Of a stretch of DNA of 64,000 nucleotides, positions 1-10,639 are shown piece after piece. The first letter of the stretch is position 1. The number at the start of each line of letters is the position of its first letter. Origin of the DNA: Chamaecyparis obtusa (Eukaryota > Streptophyta > Pinopsida > Cupressales > Cupressaceae). The position numbers were made by a program, and so were the translations under genes. The stretch covers positions 72,001 to 136,000 of the forward strand of contig BSBK01007743.1 of assembly GCA_027943335.1 (NCBI GenBank). Direction: 5' to 3'. A model generated the notes under the pieces. The model saw only the letters and a list, made by a program, of their open reading frames with translations. It was not told the origin of the DNA and made no database searches.

Positions 1-445
1 CTCCCATGGTAAGCAAGATTATGGCATTGATTGAATAGGCAGTAAACTTCTGCTTTACTAAGATGAATGAAAAGAGTGTGTTGAAGGCAAGCTAAGTGGC
101 ATGACTTAAGAGAGATGCAGTGGAAAAAGGTAGGTAAGTGAGCCCCCATAAGCACAAGAAAATATGGAGGCCAGTGAGGACGCCTATTACGATGGATGCG
201 AGGCAAAGCTTGGGAGTTACGTTGGTGTTCTCAGAGGACTATTTTGTGCAGGAAGAAATCCAAATGGGGACAAGAAGAAGAGGGCAGCCTACATTCTAAA
301 GCCATGCACAAAACCATGTGCGATTGCCACCATGTAGGAAATAGAAGTGAATTAACAAGGTACCTATGGCTGCACCAATGTCCAAAGCTGGACAATTTAG
401 GAGCAGGAGGATCCATTGCCCTAAGCTTTTCTTGTTTGACTCTAT
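1..445 (-). pseudogene. Purine permease pseudogene fragment (5' part)
   Basis: This stretch aligns by eye, with scattered substitutions, to 50872-51313, the first ~145 codons of the purine permease gene further right. The copy runs off the left edge of the window, so its 3' part is not visible. The position matching the start codon (443-445, read on the minus strand) is ATA rather than ATG, and there is an extra 3-base insertion near position 97. No long open frame survives on the minus strand. The upstream DNA is also duplicated, so this is a segmental (DNA-level) duplicate and not a retrocopy. It is a dead paralogue. Confidence 0.85.
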
Positions 446-720
446 TTGACACGCTTTCTAACTCACTATGTGATTTTATTTTATCTTTAGCTCCGAATTT
501 ATTAACAACATGAAGCATCAGGATTGGCTTAGGCAATATTTTCGTGATCAAAGAGCTCCTTGTTTGGTTTTGGCAATATTTTCGTGATCAAAGAGCTTCA
601 TGTTTGGTTTTGGAAATATTTTTGGGATCGAAGATGTGGTTTGATTCCACGTTGCTTTCGAATTTGATAGCTGTAATCAGGCACCGAATTTGACGGTCAC
701 CTCTACCTGTCATATGATAT
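446..720 (-). repeat. Duplicated upstream region of the permease, first copy
   Basis: This matches the DNA just upstream of the intact permease (51314-51560), including the motif GGCAATATTTTCGTGATCAA, present twice here as in the parent. The TATA-like TTTATAAAT of the intact gene reads as ATTTATTAA here, so the probable core promoter is altered. Confidence 0.75.
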
Positions 721-1078
721 TTTTTGATGGTTTAGATATTTTAATACCTTTCATGTTACATTTAAAAAAAATAATTGATTGTAAATTTGTTTTAATTTAC
801 GAATCATTTAATAAATTATTTTAAATTTAAATATTTTATCAATACAATTAATATTATATAAAATCAACATTAAAAATAACTATAAATTAGTAGAATATTA
901 AAAAAAAAATTCAAGTTTACTAACTAAGTTTCTTAATTCATATGTTTCATTTGAAAAAAGATTCTAAATCAATAATAATATATAATAACTCAAAATATAA
1001 TTTTTTATTTTTGATAAAAAGAATATAAATATAAAAAATAATTATAGATTAGTAATATATGAAAAAATACAGTTTAAG
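721..1078. other. AT-rich spacer, no gene seen
   Basis: Very AT-rich DNA lies between the two partial copies of the permease 5' region. I see no coding potential, terminal repeats or recognisable element. Confidence 0.5.
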
Positions 1079-1348
1079 AGCAAGATGATCGATTGCTTTA
1101 AGCTTTTCTTATTTGACTCCATTCGGCACACTTTCTGACTTGCTATGTCATTTTATTTTATCTTTAGCTTGGAATTTATTAACAACATGAAGCATCAGGT
1201 TTGGTTTTGGCCAGAGAACCAAAGATAAGGTTTGATTCAACGTAGAAAATTTGATAGTTGGAATCATGAATCTGCATACAGGTGCCAATGTCCACTTCAT
1301 TTTGGGCCTACAACTTGACTTGACCTATCCGACATATAACTCATTTTT
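1079..1348 (-). repeat. Second partial copy of permease start and upstream region
   Basis: Positions ~1085-1160 again match the permease start-codon region; here the CAT (minus-strand ATG) is kept. They are followed by the same upstream DNA, including the GAATTTATTAACAACATG variant of the TATA region and the later stretch ending at a TTTGGGCC motif. Together with the first copy, this shows a local duplication within the duplicated block. The upstream homology resumes at 5118, on the other side of the LINE. Confidence 0.75.
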
Positions 1349-1637
1349 AATTTTTTAATCTTATTTTTTATTAAGTAAAATAGGTTTTACAGGGTGCCTG
1401 AAACCCGCAAGTCTAGAGCAAAAGAAAGAAAACCAAACAGAACAAACAAGAGGCAGGCCATAGAAAGGCTAGGGTCGGAAAACCACAGCAGAGCAGGACA
1501 AGAAATCCTAGAGATAGTCAGGGTACCGCCTAGAGGTTGAACAGAAGGAAGGGCCGAACAAAGACAGATAGAAGAGAAGTTGCCGCCCTCAACCACTAAG
1601 CGAGGGGCTAAGGTTGTAAGATTGCTCCTTCAATGCA

Positions 1638-2126
1638 CTAGATTCTATCCTTATCTAGGAAGCTCTTCACGTCTTTGGGAAATTCATCTCCATTGTTCCA
1701 TATCTGCTTAGCATCCTTAGTGACTACCAAGTTGGCAAACCAGTCAGCCACACCATTGGCTTCCTTGTATGTGTGGGAAATGAACACCTTGTCAAAGCTG
1801 AGAAGTATGGCCCAAGTTTCAGCTATAATGTTGGCTATGGACCAAGAGGGAGGGTGAGTGAGGTTGAGGAAATTGATTATGTTCATCAAATCACCTTCAA
1901 GCCAGAGCCACTTAACTCCTTGATCATTTGCAAGTTTGGTGATTTGAAGGGCTACAGTGGCTTCAACATAGTGATTCGTTTGGGCTCCCAAGGGGAAGCT
2001 AACAGCCGTCGTGTCGATTCCAAAGTTGTTCCTGATAATTCCTCTACTGCTAGCTTGAGGAGGGTTCCCTTTCACCGCACTGTAAAAGTTGGCTTTGATC
2101 CAGCCAGTTGGAGGACTAGTCCACAT
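1638..2126 (-). pseudogene. LINE RNase H domain (RVT_3-like)
   Basis: This is a 162-residue open stretch with the plant LINE RNase H pattern: GWIKANF near residue 9, a GIIRNNFG strand, an EATVAL helix with the catalytic Glu, WLEGD with the catalytic Asp, and EANGVADWFAN at the C-terminal helix. The first catalytic position, normally Asp in an NFDG-like context, reads NFYS, so the first metal ligand is lost. It follows the zf-RVT segment in the same orientation. The domain would remove RNA from the RNA:DNA hybrid during reverse transcription. This copy is probably inactive. Confidence 0.85.
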
Positions 2127-2144
2127 ATAGTTCTGTCTCTTATC

Positions 2145-2702
2145 CTATGTAGTAGTGCAGGTAATTCCTGCAAAAGGGTTAGGTTTACCACAATAGAAGA
2201 AGTTTTCCTTAATTGCATGAGTTATTTTTTCAAAGATAATTTTAGGAGTAGAATAGTCGTGAAAGCTGCAGTTGTTGTGATCCTTCCAAATCCCCCAACT
2301 AAAATGAGGGAGAATCCAGGTACAGAGTGACTTGAACTCTTGATCAAACCTTTTGAAAGCCCATTGGGAAAAGAGATCACTAAAAGATAGGGGAAAGCAC
2401 CATGAGAGACTCAAGACCGTGAAGAGGAGATGGCAGATATGACTAGCATAGGAGCAATGGATGAACTGGTGATCCACAGTCTCCTCTTGACATTTACATA
2501 GAACACATATGTTGGTGAATTGGAATCCACGCTTGATGGGATTGTCCACAATAAGGATATGATTTTGTAGTAGAAGCGAAAAGAAGACATTGATTTTGGG
2601 TGTGAGACCAGGGATCCAAGGTTTAGCCCATAATGGATTTAAGTCATTGATTTGGGAAGTTAGCAAGGAATAGGCAGAAGCCACTATGTAATTCCCATCC
2701 AA
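2145..2702 (-). pseudogene. LINE zf-RVT (zinc-binding) region
   Basis: This 185-residue open stretch lies between the reverse transcriptase and RNase H. It shows the plant zf-RVT signature: KINVFFSLLLQNHI, then CVLCKCQEETVDHQFIHC with Cys-x2-Cys and His-x4-Cys, then a Trp-rich helix. In plant L1-type elements this domain follows the RT thumb. Start and stop are set by decay, not by a real gene boundary. Confidence 0.85.
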
Positions 2703-2912
2703 AGAGTCCTTCCAAATGATCTTGTCCTATTTGGGAGATAGGGTAACCAAATTGAGAGTAGTCATCAAAGAAGCTAGGTCTTGAGAGATCTAAGTAAGAT
2801 CCACCCATTTGTCATCCCTTCTGTAATTACAGAACTGAGTTTCAAAGGATTGAGATCGATCATGTCTCCAATTGTAAAAAGTATCAATATTTCTCAAGCT
2901 ACCCATCTGAAG

Positions 2913-4640
2913 CTAGTTGTCCTTCCAGAATTTGATAGAATGGCCATTTCCAATTTGCCACTTGGCTCTGGATTTAGCCAACTCCTTAGCGTTGAGGAGA
3001 CCATTCCAAATAACCAAACCTTTAGGGGACTCTATCTCTTCAAAAAATCCATGGATAGAGTTATGCAAGAGGTATTTCTCTTCAAAGGTGTCCCTCCACT
3101 CACCAACGCTATTAAAAATTATCCAAATTTGTTTGGCTTGGAGGGCTTTCTTGAAAGGTCTCAACTTCCTTAAGCCAAGGCCACCAGCAATTTTAGGTTG
3201 GCACACTTTTTCCCAAGCAATTAGAGGATTGTGCTTGTTTGTGGTCCTCAACTCTTGACTAGAGGAATCTTCTCTGGATTCTTTCCATGGCTTCTGTTAC
3301 TTTGGCTAGGATGGGGAAAAGGCTAAGGGCATAGGTGGGGAGATTATGTAAAGTAGACTTTACCAGCTGGATCTTACTAGCCTAGCTTAGGATGACTACT
3401 TTCCAACTAGCAAGCTTCCTATTAAATTGTCAATCAATTTGTTCCAGAAGGCTTCCAGAGGCTTGACACCTAAGGGCAGCCCCAAGTAGGTAGAAGGTAA
3501 GGTATCTATGCCACACCCCAAAATTTGAGCAATTTTCCTCTGTCTTTCTTCAGGAGTGTTGATAAAGAAGAGGGCACTTTTGTTCCAGTTGATAAGTTGA
3601 ACTATTGCCCTAGTGTAGTTCTTGAGAATATCCTTCACCACTCTAGCCTCACCCCCAAGAATGGTATCATCCATGAATTGCTAGTGTGTAAAAGCAATAT
3701 CACTAGATGAGGGTTTGATGCCTTTCAGATCCCCATTCAATTTGGAAGTCAAATAAATCTCCCAAGGCATTCAACAAGAATAATGAAGAGGATGGGGGAG
3801 AGTGGGTCCCCTTGTCTTAGACCCCTTGTGGGTTTGAAGAAAGAAGATGGAGATCCATTAATCATGACCACCAAAGAAGGGGTCGAGAAGATTTGAAAGA
3901 GGAGCTTACAGGAATTGGAGTTGAAACCAAAAGCTCCCATAAATTTAAGAAGAAACTGCCAGTCCACCCGGTCATAGGCCTTGGAGAGGTCAAGTTTGAG
4001 AAGAAAGCCTTCCCTTTTTCCTTCTTCTAATGAATGAATGACTTCATGCACCATCATAATGGAGTCCAAAATCTGTCTACCAGGAACAAAGCCAGATTGC
4101 TGCTACGAGATTAGGAAAGGGAGGATACTGAGAATCCTAGCGGTGATAACCTTGGAGATGATCTTAAGGAAAGAATTGCACAGGCTTATGGGTCTGAATT
4201 TCTTAAAGGAGTCTGCACCAGATGTCTTGGGAATTAGCACTAGGAAGGTGGCATTGAGTTCTTTGAGGAGATTCTTCAAACCAAAAAATTTTCAAGCACA
4301 ACTTGAACATTGTCTTTCAAAACATCCCAATAAAGGTGAAAGAAGAACATCAGGAAGTCATTCAAACCTAGGGCTTTGTCCCCTAGGAGGGAATCCAGAG
4401 CTTTCTTGACTTCAGTCATATCCAGGATAGAACATAAGTTTTTGTTTTGAAGATCAGTAATGATTCTTGGTATGTTATCCAAGAGAGAGGTCTGGTCTTG
4501 ATCAGATAAGCCCTGATCTTTAGAAAGGAGTTGAGAAAAGTAAAAGATAGCCTCATCAGCGATATCATTGTCCTCCTCAAGTGCTTGGTCTCCCTTCTTG
4601 ATTCTGCTAATCCTGTTGGCTGCTCTATGTCTCATGGTGG
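2913..4640 (-). pseudogene. LINE reverse transcriptase (broken frame)
   Basis: This is the RT domain in several frames, read right to left. A region before the fingers lies at 4276-4635 (DMTEVKKALDSLLGDKALG). The fingers and palm are at 3749-4069, with LDLSKAYDRVDWQFL carrying the first catalytic Asp and GLRQGDPLSPILF. The second catalytic motif, FMDDT (normally YADD or FADD), lies at ~3660-3674, followed by a connection region at 2913-3251. Intervening stops and frameshifts break the ORF. Both catalytic motifs can still be recognised. The role would be target-primed reverse transcription. Confidence 0.88.
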
Positions 4641-5103
4641 AGACATGGAAAAAATGAGTATTTCTGTCTCCTTCCCTGAGCCATATGGACCTCGATCTCT
4701 ATTTCCAAAAAATTTCCTCCTATCCTATTATGTTATGGTACTCTAAGAGTATGGCTTTTTCTTTTTGCAATCTTTCCTCATTTTAGCCCTATTTTTGGAT
4801 GTCCTCTTGGATACAATTAAGATTATTGAGAGTCTTATCTTTGGAGGTAAAGATGTGACCGAATTCCTCTCTGTTCCATTTTTAAACATTGCATTTGATG
4901 TTCCTTAGTTTTTTTGCCACTCTGAACATGGCGGTACCCTCCACGTCGATGTTCTACCACTCTTTGACTTTATTAAGTAGATTTGGATGGGAGGCCCACA
5001 TCTTTTCAAATCTGAAGGGAAAATTCCTTTTGTTGTCTGTTTGGTCTAGAGAAAGCACGATAGGGGAGTGGTCGGAGCCACAACTGCAAGAACCTCCAAG
5101 AGA
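4641..5103 (-). pseudogene. LINE endonuclease remnant at the truncation point
   Basis: Minus-strand translation near 5050-5095 gives GSDHSPIVLSLD, the last conserved motif (SDH) of the APE-type endonuclease. It is followed by an FPFRFEKMW-like strand typical of the endonuclease to RT junction. Nothing of the endonuclease upstream of this motif is present, so the 5' truncation falls just before it, at 5103. Confidence 0.75.
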
Positions 5104-5117
5104 AATTTTTTAATCTT

Positions 5118-5540
5118 GTTACTATATTTGGGGTTTAATTTTAACAGTGGAATTGTCATAGTAATATCATTTTTGGTTTTCATTTTGCTGGAAGTATCTT
5201 AAAATAAGAACGTATCAACAAGTAACGTATTCTCATGTCTAATTTATTTTGTAGTATAGTATTTGTTTCATTTGACTCTTTCTTTGTCATGTCCATATAT
5301 TTTTATTATCTACTGTAGTTTTATTCATACCTTCTATAATTTATCTTCTCCCCACATTGGAATCATCTCATCACTCACTACACTATGTCCATCTCAGTTT
5401 GCTTTTTCCTTCCTTCATTTAATCTTTTTATCTACAACCATCTCAAATGCACATTTGGATGGTCATTACTTGTCATTTTGAATTTGTATATAGGTGCAAT
5501 GACCATTTCTATTTAGGCCCACTTTAACAGATACGTAAGT
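5118..5540 (-). repeat. Duplicated permease upstream region, continued after the LINE
   Basis: This matches 51700-52170 upstream of the intact permease, for example TTTGGGGTTTAATTTTAACA against TTCGGGGCTTAATTTTAACG, and later a shared TTATTCATACCT stretch. It shows that the duplicated block was continuous before the LINE inserted. No gene is seen in it. Confidence 0.75.
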
Positions 5541-5694
5541 AGTCATCTTTTTTTTTTCTTCAAATTGGTTAGAATTTGTTCTATTATTTTTTTAATGTTT
5601 GTGTTATTTCTCGAGTCTTATGATTAAGTGTATGAAATTATAATTCTAAACTATATCAAGAAATATAAATTTTAATCAATACATAATTCTAAAA

Positions 5695-6170
5695 TTGAAG
5701 GCTATGGAGAATCAATATGTGAAACTACAAAATGGGTTGAACACTTTAGATGAAATTGAAGCATGTGAAGATAATAAAAGGGAAATGTATGCAATTTTTA
5801 GTGTTGTATCTAAAGAGAAATTGAATAAAGTTGTATATTTGGAAACTGCTCATGATCTTTGGGAGAAGTTAAGAAGTACTTATGAAGAAAATGATATAGT
5901 AAAACAAGCTAATTTTCCAAATGCTAAGAGTAAATATGAAATCTTCTGAATGGAAGAAGATGAAATTATAACAAGCTACTTGCAGAAGATAGATTATGTG
6001 GTGACTGAAATCAAAGGACTTGGTGGTAATCTGAAAGAAAATTAGTAGTGCAAAGGTACTTAGAATCCTTACCAAACCCTATAGATCTAAGCTATCTGCT
6101 ATAGAGAAACCTCAAAAGTTGAATTATACTTATACCAAAGAAAAAATTATATATGTATTATCCCACCCAC
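5695..6170 (+). pseudogene. Ty1/copia gag fragment
   Basis: The open stretch at 5695-5949 carries a copia gag (UBN2-type) pattern. It has A-x-E-x-Y-VKL near the start, then ETAHDLWEKLRSTYE around residues 50-65, followed in another frame by EDEIITSYLQKIDYVVTEIKGLGG. Stops and a frameshift break it. It belongs with the integrase fragment at 6700-7330, but the protease and the zinc knuckle are not visible. No LTRs were found, so this is an old remnant. Confidence 0.75.
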
Positions 6171-6510
6171 CCAAATGTTGATACAAATGCTCACTCTAGT
6201 GCAACTACCATGTGGGGATGTTTGATATGATACAAAACACCTATGCTATCTATTGTAGGGTCCATGCTTTTGTCCACCATAGGAGGACTTACCAGAATAG
6301 TCCTAGCAAATTATGGGCTAGACATTGCTTCGCATGATACTCATTACATGGTTACACATTCTCATCATATACAAGTCCCATGGAAGCCATTTTTTCTTTA
6401 TATGCAGGACTTTACTTCCCGGTGAGTAAGATCTCTAGTCGAACATACCCTGAAATTTTAGGTCAAATTCACTTTTAGATCAATTTTGTCAGTCTTCTTT
6501 ATTATCATTA
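6171..6510 (+). pseudogene. cox1: Mitochondrial cox1-like fragment (nuclear insertion)
   Basis: Translation near 6210-6470 gives a series resembling the C-terminal third of cytochrome c oxidase subunit [33 protein letters not shown], and later [13 protein letters not shown]. These appear in the order known from plant COX1 ([22 protein letters not shown], then RTYPETLGQIHFW). The match carries several substitutions, at least one frameshift (between the HHI stretch and KISSRTYPE) and stop codons. It sits between gag and integrase fragments of a copia element, where a protease would be expected. I infer a nuclear copy of mitochondrial DNA. The edges are approximate. Confidence 0.65.
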
Positions 6511-6699
6511 TTTAAGAGTAATTTCTCAATTGTGCATTCTCTACAACCATGTTTCTCTTTACCTAGGGGACTCACCCCCAGATCTCTCATTCCTAATTTT
6601 TCAACACCCAAGAGCCTACTGCTCCCACCCTTTCCTACCCCCCTCTGCTATGTAGCCCAGAATCATCGTCGATGACAATTACCCCAACATGAGGGTTGG

Positions 6700-7330
6700 G
6701 AAATTCAAAAGATGGGGCTAGATCCAAATAGGTCCCTCACCCCCCAAGGTAGGTACTTTGTGATTTTAATTGATGATTACTCCAAAATGACATGGGTTAC
6801 TTTTTAGGAGAAAAATAAAAATCTTTAGAGAAGTTCAAGATATTTAAGGCTATGGTTGAAAATGAGGTAGATAGGAGAATCAAATGCTTATGGAATGATA
6901 CAAGAGGAGAGTTTAATTTTGAGGAATTTAACATTTATTGTGAGATAAGTGATTAGGAAACACTTGTCTACTCCTATAAGATCACAATAAAATGGTATAA
7001 TTGAAAGAATGAACAAAACAATATAATAGGCTACTGGAACACTAATAAAGGAAGAAAAGATAATAGATGTCTACTAGAAAGAGGCAGTATTGACTTCAAT
7101 ATATACACTCAACAAAGTTCAAATTAGGAAAAATATTTGAAAGACATTCTATAAGGTATGGTATGGAATAAGCCCTTTTATGAAGTACTTCAAAGTTTTG
7201 GGTAGTTTTAGAAGAGACGAAGAGAAGCTTGGAAAGATTGAAAGAATAATAACAAAAAAAGCATCTTGGAAAGTTTTGAAAGAAAATGAAGAGTATGCAC
7301 GCCAAGATCAAAGAAGGAGACTCAACCTCA
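6700..7330 (+). pseudogene. Ty1/copia integrase fragment
   Basis: The translation includes GRYFVILIDDYSKMTWVTF, with the second Asp of the integrase core in its usual setting. Then come an IKCLWNDTRGEFN stretch (normally RSDxGGEF), NGIIERMNKT near 6990-7020, and a KVWYGISPFMKYFKVLGS segment typical of the region after the core. Several stops and frameshifts are present. Orientation matches the gag fragment upstream, so both are pieces of one decayed copia element. Confidence 0.8.
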
Positions 7331-7900
7331 TGACCTCATGCCTACAACAAGAACCTCTAACTATTCAAATCGGGTCCCTAGCCCTACAATTAATAATATA
7401 ATTTTATTTTTGATAAGTTAAGAGATAAAATAAGAAAAATAATAATGACATTTTAAATGATTCAATTTCTAAAATATATAAACTTATAAATAAGATTTAT
7501 TTATTAATTTTTAAATGATTACAAGTATCACCTAATGGAATGAATAAAATCATAATTAAAATTAAACTAAGAAAGAAGTTGAAAGTAAAAATAGGAAAAA
7601 AATATTTCAAATGATTGAATTTCTAAAATAAACTATATATCATTTCTAAAATAAATTATTTCAAATCGTTCAATTTCTAAAATACATAATATAAAAAAAA
7701 TTAACACTTTAAGTATTATTAGACCGAAGGAATTTTCTATCTGAGATGAAGAAGCTGGTTTGACTATTCTATAATTCAACATTAAAGAAAAACCATAGAT
7801 GACCATTACAAACATCTTATCCACGTTCATTACACTATCACCATCTAATGCTCTTTTTCATCATCAGCTCCATCACACTCTCTTCTTTTTTTCATTGTCA
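7331..7900. other. AT-rich DNA, no gene seen
   Basis: This AT-rich stretch follows the copia remnant. No coding or structural feature was recognised, apart from a possible weak continuation of the LRR pseudogene close to 7970 (see findings). Confidence 0.4.
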
Positions 7901-7970
7901 CAGTTTTTTTGGGAATATGTCAAGTTTTCACGAGAAGATAGGGCACCTCATCAGAGACCCATGATACCGG

Positions 7971-8767
7971 TGTTAGGAAAGCAACAGTGTGGAAATAATT
8001 TTTGAATACCAAATTAATAGGGAAAGAAGAAACTATATCTCAGATATGTGCAAGACAATAAAATATGGAATTAACAGACACAAAACACACAGAGAAAACA
8101 CTAGATTTAATGTGGGAAAACCCTTTTTGGAAAAACCCACCACCCAACAAATCCTCGAGAAACTTTGTATTACAGTAAAAAATATTTACATACAATGCAC
8201 TTTGGATTGTTACATAGGCTCAGATTTCCTTCATTTTCAACCTGATTTTCAACCACCTATTCTTCATGAATCTTGCAGCCATTTATGTACACTGCAATTC
8301 ATTGCAGAATTTGGTAAACAAACCGTTACAGGAAAAATGGTCTACCAAACCAATTCATCCTTCATCGTACCTACACTATGACTGTGGATGACTTCTCACA
8401 ACACACAAAGAAGTAAGTTCATGTACGATAGTCTCCTACAGTCCACCAAGCACTTGTCTTCTCACCACATGATGAGATTGCCTTTGCATGGTAGTCTCCA
8501 ATTGTCGTATGTTCCACCATGCACTTGTCTCCTTATCGCATAGTAAGATTGCCTCCGCCATATGGTGGTCTTGTCTTACAGGGAGATTTCCTCTGTCATA
8601 TGGTAGTCACACACCTACATAGCTTGTCTCTTCATCACATGATTAGATTTCCTCAGTCATACAATAGTCTTGCCGTATGGTGAGATTACCTTATTCATAC
8701 AGTGCTCTTGTCATATGGTGAGATTGCCTCCATCTTACAATAGACTCAACTTCATCATTTCTTAACA
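7971..8767 (-). repeat. Copia 3' LTR
   Basis: This 797-bp LTR has TG...CA ends and the same overall sequence as 44608-45358. The shared AAACACACAGAGAAAACAC block and the series of CCATATGGTGAGATTGCCTC-like internal repeats can be followed in both. The two LTRs differ at many positions and in length, so the insertion is not recent. Confidence 0.8.
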
Positions 8768-9550
8768 ATATCCTACTTGATGAAGTACAAAGTCACTCAT
8801 AACCACAAACTGGTGAACATAGAGATTACAGAGAATCATGGACTCTAAAGCCCATCAATGTTGATATACACATAGAATCTATCCACTGAGAAAACAATGT
8901 TGATGGACATTCTCAACTTCTACCATGTCACTACCACTAGACACACATAGAATCTATCCACTGAGAAAATAATACAATCTATCTCATAGAGAACCATAAC
9001 TATATCTCCCAAAGCACAAAACCCTTGATCCAAAAGATAATTGAATGTATCAACATATGTCACAATCATAGCTGAAATAGCACCCACAGTAAGTCCATAT
9101 TCAACCTGTTACTTGTAGTCTCAAGCCTCAAGTGCAATACCTATCACATACATGCCAAGAAGCTCCCACTACACAGGGAATATTAATATGATATGAATCC
9201 ATTCAACAACATCACATAGAAGTGCAACAAAAAACTTGTAGCATCAAGAACATCAACATTCCTTCAACCATGTACCATGTCCTTCTATGTACACCTCTAA
9301 TGCCTACCATACTTCCTACTAAAACCATTAACCATTTCAACAAACACATCTCTAATCACAAGAGAAAATAGCATCACCACTGTCTCTCAGTATCCATGAG
9401 CACTTGTAACTGATCAATCCATACCAACTCCAAATGCAGAACATAAATTTTGTGAAGTGTCAAGGAAATGACCAATGTACTCAATACAAGGACACAAAAC
9501 CAAGATCAATGTCAAAATTCCAACCATGGCCTCAGGAACATAAACATGAC
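8768..9550 (-). other. Copia 3' internal non-coding part
   Basis: This lies between the 3' LTR and the giant transposon. It shows no pol motifs in any frame. A 23-bp block containing CATAGAATCTATCCACTGAG is repeated at ~8872 and ~8947. It ends at the AACA target site of the TIR transposon. Confidence 0.5.
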
Positions 9551-9554
9551 AACA

Positions 9555-9586
9555 AGGTGAACCCAAAATACTGGGTTACAATTTTT
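9555..9586 (+). repeat. Left terminal inverted repeat of the giant transposon
   Basis: This 32-bp TIR reads inward AGGTGAACCC then AAAATACTGGGTTACAATTT. It pairs with 42209-42240. The outermost base is A instead of G. Confidence 0.75.
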
Positions 9587-9644
9587 CGAAGGAAGGAATT
9601 CATCCCGAAAAGCATTTTCAAAAAAATAATATTTATCAACTTTC

Positions 9645-9830
9645 GATAGAAACTAGCTTCAACTTTTGATCGTAAGTACTAAACTTATGATCTAAATTCC
9701 TTAAACAAAGGACTTTCAATCATAAGTAACTTTCGATCGAAAGTTCCTTAGTAATTTTCGATCGAAAGTTACTAGGGAACTTTTGATTGAAAGTCCCTTA
9801 GTGATGACTTTCGATCGAAAGTCATGTATT
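9645..9830. repeat. Palindrome cluster, left subterminal
   Basis: Repeated palindromes are built on ACTTTCGATCGAAAGT: perfect at 9729-9744 and at 9807-9822 (the latter extends to 20 bp as TGACTTTCGATCGAAAGTCA), with one-base variants near 9755 and several decayed copies (TTTTGATTGAAAGT). The same motif recurs at 41284-41430 near the other end. The position suggests transposase or host-factor binding sites, which is inference. Confidence 0.8.
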
Positions 9831-9984
9831 TAGGGTTTTTTTTGGTGGAAGTTTATATCCACCGAAAGTTGAGTTTCACTGTCACTTTCAGCGATAATGA
9901 AATAGTGGAATAGTGAAATGGCTTCCGAATTATCAAACACAAATTTGAGGTATTTTTATTGTTTGTTTTTATTATTTTTAGTTT

Positions 9985-10240
9985 ATGATAGATGCATAAA
10001 TAGCATATATGCATATATACATGTGTATATATGCATATATACACATGTATATGCATATATACATTATATATATGCATATATGCATATATACACATGTATA
10101 TGCATATACACATGTATATATGCATATACATGTGTATATATGCATATATAGACATGTATATATGCATATAGATGTGTATATATGCATATATATATGTATA
10201 TATACATGTATACATTTCTATATATACATGTATACATGTG

Positions 10241-10271
<31 letters not shown>

Positions 10272-10476
10272 ATATATCTGTGTGTGTGTGTGTGTATGTG
10301 TATATATATATGTATATATACATATATATATACAAATGTATATATACATGTATATATGCATATATATATATATATACATGTACATACATGTTGTGTATAT
10401 ATATGCATATATATACACGTGTATATGTGTATATATATGCACATGTGTATATATAATTATATAGATTTTTCATTAT

Positions 10477-10515
<39 letters not shown>

Positions 10516-10520
10516 ATGTG

Positions 10521-10553
<33 letters not shown>

Positions 10554-10620
10554 GTGCATGTGTGCATGTGTGCATGTGCATGTATATATGTATGTATACA
10601 TACATGTACATGTGTATAGA
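9985..10620. repeat. TATATGCATATATACATGTG-type tandem repeat
   Basis: This is an alternating purine-pyrimidine tract of TATA, TGCA, CATG and TGTG blocks, including (TG)n runs. The open frames through it are low-complexity artefacts and not genes. It lies inside the giant transposon between the palindrome cluster and the left array. Confidence 0.9.
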
Positions 10621-10639
10621 TAGATTTTTATGTATACAT

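Larger units (their letters stand above)
1363..5103 (-). mobile_element. 5'-truncated plant LINE with RNase H domain
   Basis: A non-LTR retrotransposon lies on the minus strand. Order from its 5' side (right): the last motif of the APE-type endonuclease, reverse transcriptase, a zf-RVT domain and a C-terminal plant-type RNase H. It is flanked by a perfect 14-bp direct repeat AATTTTTTAATCTT (1349-1362 and 5104-5117), and homology to the permease upstream region resumes immediately outside. This is direct evidence of target-primed insertion into the duplicate. A full-length element of this class would carry an upstream ORF1 and a complete endonuclease. Only ~3.7 kb remain, so it is 5'-truncated. 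Frameshifts and stops make it inactive. Confidence 0.9.

Noticed and set aside
196..551. Two ~105-codon open frames as small genes
   Set aside because: They are frames through a permease pseudogene and match the same shadow frames at 51064-51357 over the intact gene.
9985..10620. Several long open frames on both strands, up to 252 codons
   Set aside because: They are translations of a TATATGCA/TACATG/TGTG tandem repeat, with only Tyr, Ile, His, Met, Cys, Val and Thr residues. No real protein is likely.
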